Shown: piece after piece, positions 4,663-10,583 of the stretch
Layout: every line of letters begins with the position of its first letter
Position numbering within the stretch: the first letter of the stretch is position 1
Source of the DNA: Candidatus Dadabacteria bacterium
GTDB taxonomy: Bacteria > J088
Assembly (NCBI GenBank): GCA_003695505.1
Contig: RFIY01000058.1
Span: forward strand, 1-10,583
Reading direction: 5' to 3'
Length of the DNA: 10,583 nucleotides
The notes under the pieces: generated by a model
Databases searched by the model: none
The model's input: only the letters and a program-made list of their open reading frames with translations
What the model was told of the DNA's origin: nothing
Position numbers and translations under genes: made by a program

Positions 4663-6858
4663 ATGTCCGACACCATCGCAGCAAAAACGCCCGTAGACGC
4701 CACCCGGCTTGGCACGTTTTCGGGCGTATACGTCCCGACGCTGCTGACCGTCATGGGCGCCATATTTTTCTTGCGCGAGGGATGGGTCGTCGGCAACGCC
4801 GGCATCGGCGGCGCGCTGCTCATCATCGCACTCGCCGGCAGCATCACCCTTGCAACGGCCCTGTCGATCGCGACGATGGCATCGAACATCCGCCTGCAGG
4901 CCGTCGGCACGTTCGCGCTGATCAGTCAGTCGGTGGGCGTCGAGATTGGTGGCGCGGTCGCGCTGCCACTGTTCTTTGCCCAGGCCGCGGCAACGGTCAT
5001 GTACATCTTTGCCTTTCTGGAAGGCCTGAGCTGGCTGTTTCCGGACATCCCCGCTCCTGCGGTACTGGCTGCGACGTTCACGGCCATCGTCGTGATCGCC
5101 TGGGCCAGCACGGCCATCGTCGCGCGTACACAATACATCGTACTCGCCGTCTTTGTGGCCGCGATCATTTCCATCGCCGCGGGGATCAACGAGATCCCGG
5201 CCAGTCAACGCCAGCTTCAGGTACCGTTCTGGGGCACGTTTCCGGATGGTTCATTCTGGTATGTATTTGCCGTATTTTTCCCGGCGGTCACGGGCATCCT
5301 GACGGGCGTCAACATGTCCGGCTCGTTGAAAAATCCACGACGCAGCATTGCACGCGGCACGATCGCCGCACTGCTGACCGCGCTGGCGATCTACATTGCT
5401 GGCGTATTCTGGCTCGCCGTCGTCGCGGACGAGGCGACGCTACGCGACAACCTGCTCGTGATGGTCGATCGTTCGGCGTTTGCGCCACTGGTCGTTGCCG
5501 GGATCCTTGGCACGAACTTCTCGTCGGCCCTGTCCAGTCTCGTGACCGGGGCGCGGATCCTGGAATCGCTGGGACGTTACGCGATCGTCCCCGGGGCCGA
5601 AAAGTTCGGACACCTGTCGCCGTCCGGCGAGCCTCGCCGCGCCACCCTGGGCACCGCCGCCGTGGCGGCGCTGCTGGCACTGTTCGGACTGTTTTCGGGC
5701 GGGCTCGACGCGATCGCGCCGCTGCTGACGATGTTTTTCCTGATCGCCTACGGCATGCTCAATGCCGTGGTCGTGATCGAGCAATCGTTCGGGCTGGTGA
5801 GTTTTCGGCCGCGCTTCCGCATCCCACGGTTCGTGCCCATCTATGGTGCGGTTGGCTGCCTGTTCGCGATGGTGCTGATCTCGCCAGTCTTCGGCGTGCT
5901 CGCCCTGCTCTGTGCCGGCGCCGTCTATGCGTTCTTGCAGAACCGCAAGCTCAATGTACCGTGGAGCGACGTCCGCAGCGGCCTGCTGGTGACGATCGCC
6001 GAGTGGATCGCGCGCAAGCTGACCACGACGCGCGCCGCGAGCGAGCGCTCCTGGAAACCAAACGTACTCGTCCCGGTCCGCAGCACCGATGAGCTGATTC
6101 GCAGCTACCGGTTTCTCGTTGCGCTGACCAGCCCCGCCGGGGGCATCTCGGTGCTTCTGGTCTATCCCGCGGATCTGCCGAAAAACGAACAGGTCCGGAT
6201 GCGTGGCATTATCCGTGATTTTCAGTCGGATCGCGTGTTTTCACGCTACACCGTCATCGCCAGCGACAACTACGCCCGCGACATCGGCATTGCGCTCAAC
6301 GTCCTGCAGGGTGCGTTTTTTCGCCCCAATACGGTTTTCTATCGGCTGCAGCGCGGCAAGGATCGTGAACCGGTCCTCGACCAGTTGCTCCAGCATGCTG
6401 TCGAAGCCGAAATGGGCCTGGCGCTCCTGGCCGAAGAGCCACAGACAGAACTGGGCCGCGAACAGGCGATCAACGTCTGGATCACGCCGCAGGGGCCGGA
6501 ATGGCAGGTTGGCCTGCGGCTCAAGAACAGCGACCTGAGTCTGTTGCTGTCGTACCAGTTGTCGCAGAACTGGGGTGCCCGGATCACCCTGATCACGGTC
6601 GTTCAGGATCCGGACGAACGGCTGCGCGCGCAACAGTTTCTCGAGGAGCTGATCGAGCTGGGTCGCCTGCCCCACGGCACGCGTGCGATCGCCATCGAAG
6701 GCGACTTTCGCACGACGGTCGAGCGCGCCCCGCAGGCCGACCTCAATGTATTCGGCCTGCAACAGGTCGATCTCGATCAGATGTGGGCACTTGTCAGCGC
6801 GACGCGGTCATCGTGCCTTTTTGTCCGTGATTCCGGACAGGAAAGCGCGCTTGCGTGA
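4663..6858 (+). CDS. SLC12-type cation-chloride cotransporter (APC superfamily)
   Basis: A 731-residue inner-membrane protein. Residues 18-428 hold about twelve hydrophobic segments with SLC12 hallmarks: GVYVPTLLTVMGAIFFLREG at 21-40 in TM1, and TGILTGVNMSGSLKNP at 210-225 in TM6, close to the NKCC/KCC signature. Judged against human NKCC1 from memory, Y114 in VMYIFAFLE matches the potassium-coordinating Tyr383, and S287-S288 in FSSALSS match the sodium-site serine pair, so sodium/potassium/chloride symport is plausible. Annotation pipelines often name such proteins only amino acid permease. Residues ~465-731 are a soluble C-terminal domain. ATG at 4663 has no strong Shine-Dalgarno site, but the N-terminus fits well. 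It appears monocistronic and ends 11 bases from the convergent kinase gene. Transported ions are inferred. Confidence 0.82.
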   Translation: MSDTIAAKTPVDATRLGTFSGVYVPTLLTVMGAIFFLREGWVVGNAGIGGALLIIALAGSITLATALSIATMASNIRLQAVGTFALISQSVGVEIGGAVALPLFFAQAAATVMYIFAFLEGLSWLFPDIPAPAVLAATFTAIVVIAWASTAIVARTQYIVLAVFVAAIISIAAGINEIPASQRQLQVPFWGTFPDGSFWYVFAVFFPAVTGILTGVNMSGSLKNPRRSIARGTIAALLTALAIYIAGVFWLAVVADEATLRDNLLVMVDRSAFAPLVVAGILGTNFSSALSSLVTGARILESLGRYAIVPGAEKFGHLSPSGEPRRATLGTAAVAALLALFGLFSGGLDAIAPLLTMFFLIAYGMLNAVVVIEQSFGLVSFRPRFRIPRFVPIYGAVGCLFAMVLISPVFGVLALLCAGAVYAFLQNRKLNVPWSDVRSGLLVTIAEWIARKLTTTRAASERSWKPNVLVPVRSTDELIRSYRFLVALTSPAGGISVLLVYPADLPKNEQVRMRGIIRDFQSDRVFSRYTVIASDNYARDIGIALNVLQGAFFRPNTVFYRLQRGKDREPVLDQLLQHAVEAEMGLALLAEEPQTELGREQAINVWITPQGPEWQVGLRLKNSDLSLLLSYQLSQNWGARITLITVVQDPDERLRAQQFLEELIELGRLPHGTRAIAIEGDFRTTVERAPQADLNVFGLQQVDLDQMWALVSATRSSCLFVRDSGQESALA

Positions 6859-6869
6859 CACGGGCCTGC

Positions 6870-8210
6870 TCAGCTCGCCGCACGCGCGGCGGACTCAGCC
6901 TCGCGAACCAGTGCATCATCGTCGTCCACGACGCCGGAAAGCGCCAGGAAGCGGGGCAGAAGCCGCGTGAAGATCGTCAGAATATCTGCATCCTTGTCGA
7001 TCATTTTTGCGATCCCCTCAAACGTGATCTCGGCGAGCATGAAGCCAGTCCATTCAGCATCGAGAAAGATCTTGTGCCGACGCAGCAAGGCGAAGATTTC
7101 GAACGTTGCCTCGCTGACTTCGATCTCGGAATAGCTGCGGCCGCGATATTTTTCCATCAGGTGTTCGGCATCGGCAAGCATCCGCTCCCGTTTGTCGTCC
7201 GGGACATCGAAGCCTTCGATGTACGCTTCCGCCGCCGCGCGGCCGTCGAACAATGTCAGCGCGGTCAGCACGCGCACAAATTTGCGCACATAATGCTGCG
7301 GCACCTCGTATACCAGCCCCAGGTCGAGCAGCACGAAACGCCCCTCTGCATCGAACATCAGATTGCCAGGATGCAGGTCGGCATGCACAAAACGGTCGCG
7401 AAACGCCATACCGAGGTACATCTCGATTGCCCGGGTGCTGAGCGTCTGCGGCGCCACCGGCGGGTCGGCAATGGCGTCGCGGAAGCGGACGCCATCGATC
7501 CACTCCATGACGAGCATGCGACGCGTGCAAAGCTCCGGAACCAGCTCGGGCACGCGAACGAAGTCAATGTCGGCGAAATTCTCCGCGAAGCGGCGATTGT
7601 TGCTGGCCTCCAGCTCGAAGTCGAGCTGCTTGCGGATCGCGCGGGCAAACTCTGCTGCCAGCGCCGGCAAATTGAGGTTGTGGATGCCGGGGATCCAGCT
7701 CACGACCTTTGCGCCCAGCGCGATAATGGACAGGTCGCGCTCCATTCTGTCACTGATCCCCGGACGCTGAATCTTGACCGCGACCTGTTGGCCATCTGGC
7801 ATGACCGCACGATGAACCTGAGCAATCGAAGCCGCTGCGACGGGCGTCTTTTCGAACTCGGCGAACAACGAATCAGGGTCGCGTCCCAGTTCTCTGGCGA
7901 ATACGCGCTCAATGTCAGGCCACGGTTCGGCCGGAACCTGATCCTGCAGCGTCTCCAGCTCGGCAATCAGATGCGGCGGCAGCAAGTCGGGCCGGGATGA
8001 CAATATCTGACCGATCTTGATCCAGGTCGCGCCCATCCGCCGAATCGCCTCGACCAGACAGACCGCCTGCAGGCGCTGCGCGCGTTCGCGCCGCCACCTG
8101 AGGCCGCGCCGTGGCGTGGCCAGCCAGCTCGCAAGCCACAGGCCACAGAACCGGGTAAGTTGCCAGGCGACAATCCCGCCAAGCACCAGTATCCGTGCGA
8201 AGCGCTTCAT
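6870..8210 (-). CDS. ABC1/UbiB (AarF) family atypical kinase
   Basis: A 446-residue member of the ABC1/ADCK/UbiB family, atypical protein-kinase-like ATPases tied in many bacteria and mitochondria to ubiquinone synthesis or lipid handling. Visible motifs: KIGQ at 65-68 followed by SSRPDLLP; ELETLQDQVP near 84-93; the Ala-rich nucleotide loop AAASIAQVHRA at 125-135, which replaces the usual Gly-rich loop; the ATP-binding lysine K146 in VAVK; the catalytic-loop equivalent HADLHPGN at 276-283; and the metal-binding DLG at 296-298. All key residues are present. A hydrophobic stretch at about 7-31 could anchor it in the membrane. It is shorter than E. coli UbiB (about 546) and lacks the C-terminal membrane pair, so it may be a paralogue and not UbiB itself. 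No ubiquinone genes are nearby. The ATG at 8210 has no clear Shine-Dalgarno site. Confidence 0.9.
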   Translation of the reverse strand: MKRFARILVLGGIVAWQLTRFCGLWLASWLATPRRGLRWRRERAQRLQAVCLVEAIRRMGATWIKIGQILSSRPDLLPPHLIAELETLQDQVPAEPWPDIERVFARELGRDPDSLFAEFEKTPVAAASIAQVHRAVMPDGQQVAVKIQRPGISDRMERDLSIIALGAKVVSWIPGIHNLNLPALAAEFARAIRKQLDFELEASNNRRFAENFADIDFVRVPELVPELCTRRMLVMEWIDGVRFRDAIADPPVAPQTLSTRAIEMYLGMAFRDRFVHADLHPGNLMFDAEGRFVLLDLGLVYEVPQHYVRKFVRVLTALTLFDGRAAAEAYIEGFDVPDDKRERMLADAEHLMEKYRGRSYSEIEVSEATFEIFALLRRHKIFLDAEWTGFMLAEITFEGIAKMIDKDADILTIFTRLLPRFLALSGVVDDDDALVREAESAARAAS

Positions 8211-8293
8211 GCATGTACCGTACCAGCGCGCGCAAACCGACGAGTCGCGTCTCGGCCGCAGCCTGGCTCGTTCGCGAGGGAGCGGTGCATGCA

Positions 8294-8312
8294 GCCGCGG
8301 CCTGCCCGCGGC
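8294..8312. repeat. GC-only hairpin in the 8211-8408 intergenic region
   Basis: GCCGCGG at 8294-8300 pairs perfectly with CCGCGGC at 8306-8312 around a five-base loop. It lies in the 198-base gap between the divergent kinase and LLM genes and could be a regulatory site or chance in GC-rich DNA. No T tract follows. The rest of the gap shows only a weak -10-like TACACT at 8367-8372 without a good -35, and the ribosome binding site at 8398. Confidence 0.3.
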
Positions 8313-8397
8313 CCTTCGTCACCGCAACGGGTGGTTCCGCTACCAGGCAAGTCGGGCCGCTTCGGTTACACTGTCGGCAGAAAATTGCCATTGCTGG

Positions 8398-8402
8398 AAG
8401 GA
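8398..8402 (+). promoter_or_regulatory. Ribosome binding site of the LLM oxidoreductase
   Basis: AAGGA lies six bases before the ATG at 8409. It decides this start over the in-frame upstream ATG at 8160, which would overlap the divergent kinase gene and add an 83-residue arginine-rich extension absent from the family. Confidence 0.75.
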
Positions 8403-8408
8403 TCACAC

Positions 8409-9269
8409 ATGGTTGCCATCGGCATCGTCCCAATCAACGTCGGCCCCCACGCACTGATTGACCACGCCGTGGACATCGCCCGCCGCGCCGAAGCGGCCGG
8501 AATCGAGTCTGTCTGGACGTTCGAACACGTCTGTGTGCCGCTCGATTACGAATCGCGCTACCCGTACCACAAGTCGGGCAAGATGCCGATCACGACCGAT
8601 ACGCTGTTTCTCGATCCGCTGATTACGTTGTCGCACATCGCTGCCGCAACGACGACATTGAAGCTGGGTACGGGTGTCAACATCCTGCCGCAAACCAATC
8701 CGCTGCTGTTCGCGAAGCAGACGGCGACGCTCGACCAGCTCAGCGGCGGCCGCCTGTTGCTGGGACTTGGCGTCGGCTGGCTCAAGGAGGAGTTTGCGGC
8801 CATGGGCGTCCCATTCGAGCGGCGTGGCGCGCGCTTCCGCGACTACGTCCGTGCGATCCGCAAGGTCTGGACCGGCCAGCCGGTCGAGCACCACAGCGAC
8901 TTTCTCGACTGGGACGGTTTCGTCAGTCTGCCCGCCGCGAAACAGCAGCCTGGTCCGCCGATTCTTGTCGGCGGCTCGACCGACCCGGCTCTGAAACGCG
9001 TCGCGGCGGTCGGTGACGGGTTTTACGCCCCCAACGCCCGCACCACCGATCTGGCCGACATGCTGGACCGACTCAAGGGCTTTTGCGAGGCCGCCGGACG
9101 TGACTACGCGGAACTGAAAATCACTGCGACCTGGATGCCGGCCCTCGAACCGGACGCACTGCCGAAGTTTGCCGAGATGGGCGTCGAGCGAGTCATCGTG
9201 CCGTTGCACGGCACCGGCTGCGCCGACTGGTCTTCGGCGATCGACAAACTGGCGACCTGGACCGCCTGA
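8409..9269 (+). CDS. LLM-class oxidoreductase, F420-dependent type
   Basis: A 286-residue luciferase-like (bacterial TIM barrel) oxidoreductase. The diagnostic stretch is residues 85-129: LKLGTGVNILPQTNPLL, then DQLSGGRLLLGLGVGW and KEEF, the core shared by flavin- and F420-using LLM proteins. VWTFEHV at 35-41 and ILVGGSTDPALKRVA further on fit the F420-type subfamily annotated as TIGR03619 (from memory). Such enzymes move a hydride between F420 or FMN and a small substrate; neither cofactor nor substrate can be proven here, and no F420-synthesis gene is in view. Family length is about 280-300 residues, so the protein is complete. It ends at the edge of the 40-bp palindrome shared with the convergent TPR gene. 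Confidence 0.88.
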   Translation: MVAIGIVPINVGPHALIDHAVDIARRAEAAGIESVWTFEHVCVPLDYESRYPYHKSGKMPITTDTLFLDPLITLSHIAAATTTLKLGTGVNILPQTNPLLFAKQTATLDQLSGGRLLLGLGVGWLKEEFAAMGVPFERRGARFRDYVRAIRKVWTGQPVEHHSDFLDWDGFVSLPAAKQQPGPPILVGGSTDPALKRVAAVGDGFYAPNARTTDLADMLDRLKGFCEAAGRDYAELKITATWMPALEPDALPKFAEMGVERVIVPLHGTGCADWSSAIDKLATWTA

Positions 9270-9305
9270 ATATTCCCTGAGCCGCGCGGCTCAGGGAATA
9301 TTCAG
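9266..9305. terminator. Perfect 40-bp palindrome containing both convergent stop codons
   Basis: Positions 9266-9305 are a perfect 40-base palindrome centred between 9285 and 9286. As RNA it folds into an 18-bp stem with a GCGC loop. The stop of the LLM gene (TGA 9267-9269) is in the left arm and the stop of the TPR gene (minus-strand TGA, 9293-9291) in the right arm, so the last residues of the TPR protein (LNIP) are encoded by it. The position strongly suggests a bidirectional terminator, although no T tract follows on either strand. Each arm also contains the 8-base palindrome GAATATTC. Confidence 0.75.
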
Positions 9306-10352
9306 CGGCAGCGAATCCGGCTCCCAGGCCGATCCGAGCTCGGAAATCCGCGCACGATGTGCATCGCTCGGATCGGCCATGTAACTGGCGACGGCCGCTT
9401 CGAATGGAAGACCTCGCTGTGACCATTGCGCAGCGCATTCGCGCAACGTGACGCGCTCATCCTCGGGCAGACGTCCGTCTTGCACCTGCAACTGAGCCCG
9501 CGCAAGCTCGACATAGGCCTGACCGCGACGATCTCCAGTTTCCGCAAACAGCGCCGCAGCCTTGTCGAGTCGTTCCGCCGCGGACGCTGGTTCCCCCTGC
9601 AATGTCGCCAGGACCGCCCAGGCCCACAACGTGTAGGCGTAGCTGACCTTGTCACCGAAGGTTTCATAACGCTCGGCGGCCTCTGCGAAATATCGCTCTG
9701 CCGTACCGAAGTCGCCCTGCATTCGCGCGGCATTCGCACGCCCACAGGCGGTATAGGCCAGTCCAAACGCATCTTCGATCGCCTCGAATGCGATATACGC
9801 CCGCTCATAGAACTCCGCCGACGCGGCAAACTCGCCGCGCACGCGCATCAGTCCGCCCAGCGCGGCCAGCAGATAGGCTTCGGATTCGGTATCTTCGAGT
9901 TCGCGCGCGAGATCGAGCCCGACGCGCAATTCGATTTCTGCCTCACGCAACTGGCCAGAATAGCGGAGTAATGTGCCGCGCGTCCAGTACCAGTGCGGCA
10001 GGCTTTCGCGGTCTTCGATGGCATCGATCAGCTCCTTCGCTTCGTCGAGCAGGCCGAGAGCGCCTGAATACGCGCCCGTCGCACGATACACCGAAGCCAG
10101 ACCAAGCATCGCATCGATGGTCCCCACCGGGTCGTCGTCGGCCTCGAACCAGGCCCACGCGTCGGCATAGGCCTGCTCTGCCGTCACGAAATCGCCGATC
10201 AGCCGGCAAGTGTGCCCGAGTTCGAGGCGCAATTCCGGATCTTCCGGTTCCGCCTCGATGGCCGCAATCAACTGCGTTCGGGCCGCTTCGAATTCACCGG
10301 CCCGTCTTAACGCCTGCAGCGCGTCGAGGTCGATCAATGCAACCCGCCGCAT
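9291..10352 (-). CDS. Tetratricopeptide-repeat protein
   Basis: A 353-residue, acidic, Ala/Glu-rich protein made almost wholly of TPR-like helical pairs. Repeating patterns with conserved Gly/Ala/Tyr spacing are visible, for example LRRAGEFEAARTQL, CRLIGDFVTAEQAYADA, YRATGAYSGALGLLDEA, LRYSGQLREAEIEL, MRVRGEFAASAEFYERA, ARMQGDFGTAERYFAEA and LQGEPASAAERLDKA, so about seven or eight repeats over residues 7-290. There is no signal peptide, membrane segment or catalytic motif. TPR proteins are scaffolds for protein binding; the partner is unknown. Its start overlaps the end of the upstream gene by 19 bases, suggesting coupled translation and a shared function. No Shine-Dalgarno site is seen at the ATG at 10352. 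Confidence 0.85.
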   Translation of the reverse strand: MRRVALIDLDALQALRRAGEFEAARTQLIAAIEAEPEDPELRLELGHTCRLIGDFVTAEQAYADAWAWFEADDDPVGTIDAMLGLASVYRATGAYSGALGLLDEAKELIDAIEDRESLPHWYWTRGTLLRYSGQLREAEIELRVGLDLARELEDTESEAYLLAALGGLMRVRGEFAASAEFYERAYIAFEAIEDAFGLAYTACGRANAARMQGDFGTAERYFAEAAERYETFGDKVSYAYTLWAWAVLATLQGEPASAAERLDKAAALFAETGDRRGQAYVELARAQLQVQDGRLPEDERVTLRECAAQWSQRGLPFEAAVASYMADPSDAHRARISELGSAWEPDSLPLNIP

Positions 10353-10583
10353 AGCAATGGCGCATGATCGGCATCATCACCAACGCAGGCACCGTGGCGT
10401 TGCAACCAGTTTCCGACGCGCTCGCGCGTCGCGGCATCGACACCAGCGATGGCGGGCGGAACCGCTGGATCGCGGCGAAGCAGCGCACGCAGAAAAAACA
10501 GCTCGGGCGTCTCCGACTTCCGGACGAGGCGCTCTGCGACGTCGGGCAAGCCGACGAGGCTTGCCAGCAACGCTTCCTGTAGC
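10334..10583 (-). CDS. C-terminal part of an unrecognised protein, cut by the window edge
   Basis: The minus-strand frame is open from the right edge to a TGA at 10336-10334, giving at least 82 residues of a C-terminus. The visible part is helical and leucine-rich (LLASLVGLPDVAERLVRK, then PELFFLRALLRRDPAVPP) and ends with LLCGGLH. I recognise no domain. An internal TTG at 10570 is the first possible start in view, but the frame continues beyond the edge, so the protein is probably longer. The 19-bp overlap with the TPR gene start supports its being real and in the same operon. Confidence 0.6.
   Translation of the reverse strand, partial: LQEALLASLVGLPDVAERLVRKSETPELFFLRALLRRDPAVPPAIAGVDAATRERVGNWLQRHGACVGDDADHAPLLCGGLH

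Noticed and set aside
3808-5208. 466-residue minus-strand open frame spanning the monooxygenase end, the gap and the cotransporter start
   Set aside because: Shadow frame of GC-rich genes: the translation is rich in Arg, Asp and Gly without domains, while both plus-strand genes have full family motifs.
6843-6890. Terminator between the convergent cotransporter and kinase genes
   Set aside because: Only a 10-base palindrome (6843-6852) and a 6-bp GC stem inside the kinase coding end are seen, without a T tract; too weak to call.
6855-8000. 381-residue plus-strand open frame opposite the ABC1 kinase
   Set aside because: Lies antisense to a gene with all ABC1 motifs; its translation has no recognisable domain and no ribosome binding site.
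8160-8408. N-terminal extension of the LLM oxidoreductase
   Set aside because: Arginine-rich and unlike the family, overlaps the kinase gene, and a good ribosome binding site precedes the ATG at 8409.
1-10583. Defence system, prophage, insertion sequence or CRISPR array
   Set aside because: No transposase, integrase, nuclease, phage or spaced direct-repeat pattern was found; the genes are metabolic, transport, regulatory and scaffold types.

Overview
The window is GC-rich, densely coded bacterial DNA with short gaps, several 4-bp stop/start overlaps and Shine-Dalgarno sites at only some starts. Gene content (a Tat-exported dehydrogenase module, a TetR regulator, a Baeyer-Villiger type monooxygenase, an ABC1/UbiB kinase and an F420-type luciferase-like oxidoreductase) suits an aerobic high-GC bacterium. 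A proteobacterium seems more likely than an actinobacterium, but nothing here settles the taxonomy. There are no rRNA or tRNA genes, no CRISPR array and no recognisable transposase.

Layout. Positions 1-317 hold no convincing gene but are full of inverted repeats that could fold as RNA. From 318 to 4554 lies a divergently organised oxidation locus. Leftwards run a small Tat-signal subunit (1805-2296) and a GMC-family FAD dehydrogenase (318-1808). Rightwards run a TetR repressor (2384-3013) and an FAD/NADPH monooxygenase (3010-4554). A perfect 20-bp palindrome covers the TetR start codon and is the obvious operator. From 4663 to 6858 is an SLC12-type cation-chloride cotransporter with its own likely promoter. 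It converges on an ABC1/UbiB kinase gene (6870-8210, minus). Divergent from that is an LLM-class oxidoreductase (8409-9269). It converges on a TPR protein (9291-10352, minus), and the two stop codons lie in a perfect 40-bp palindrome. A minus-strand gene of unknown function runs off the right edge and overlaps the start of the TPR gene.

How the genes may work together. The GMC protein has no signal peptide of its own, but its upstream, translationally coupled partner carries a twin-arginine signal. The GMC protein also carries a Cys-x5-Cys-x3-Cys cluster spaced like the 3Fe-4S ligands of bacterial FAD-dependent glucose dehydrogenase. Together these suggest a periplasmic alcohol- or sugar-oxidising dehydrogenase exported as a complex. 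The TetR/monooxygenase pair would be co-controlled from the shared intergenic region, and a plausible theme is alcohol-to-ketone-to-ester catabolism or detoxification. No cytochrome subunit is visible. The right half looks like ordinary single genes without a shared pathway.
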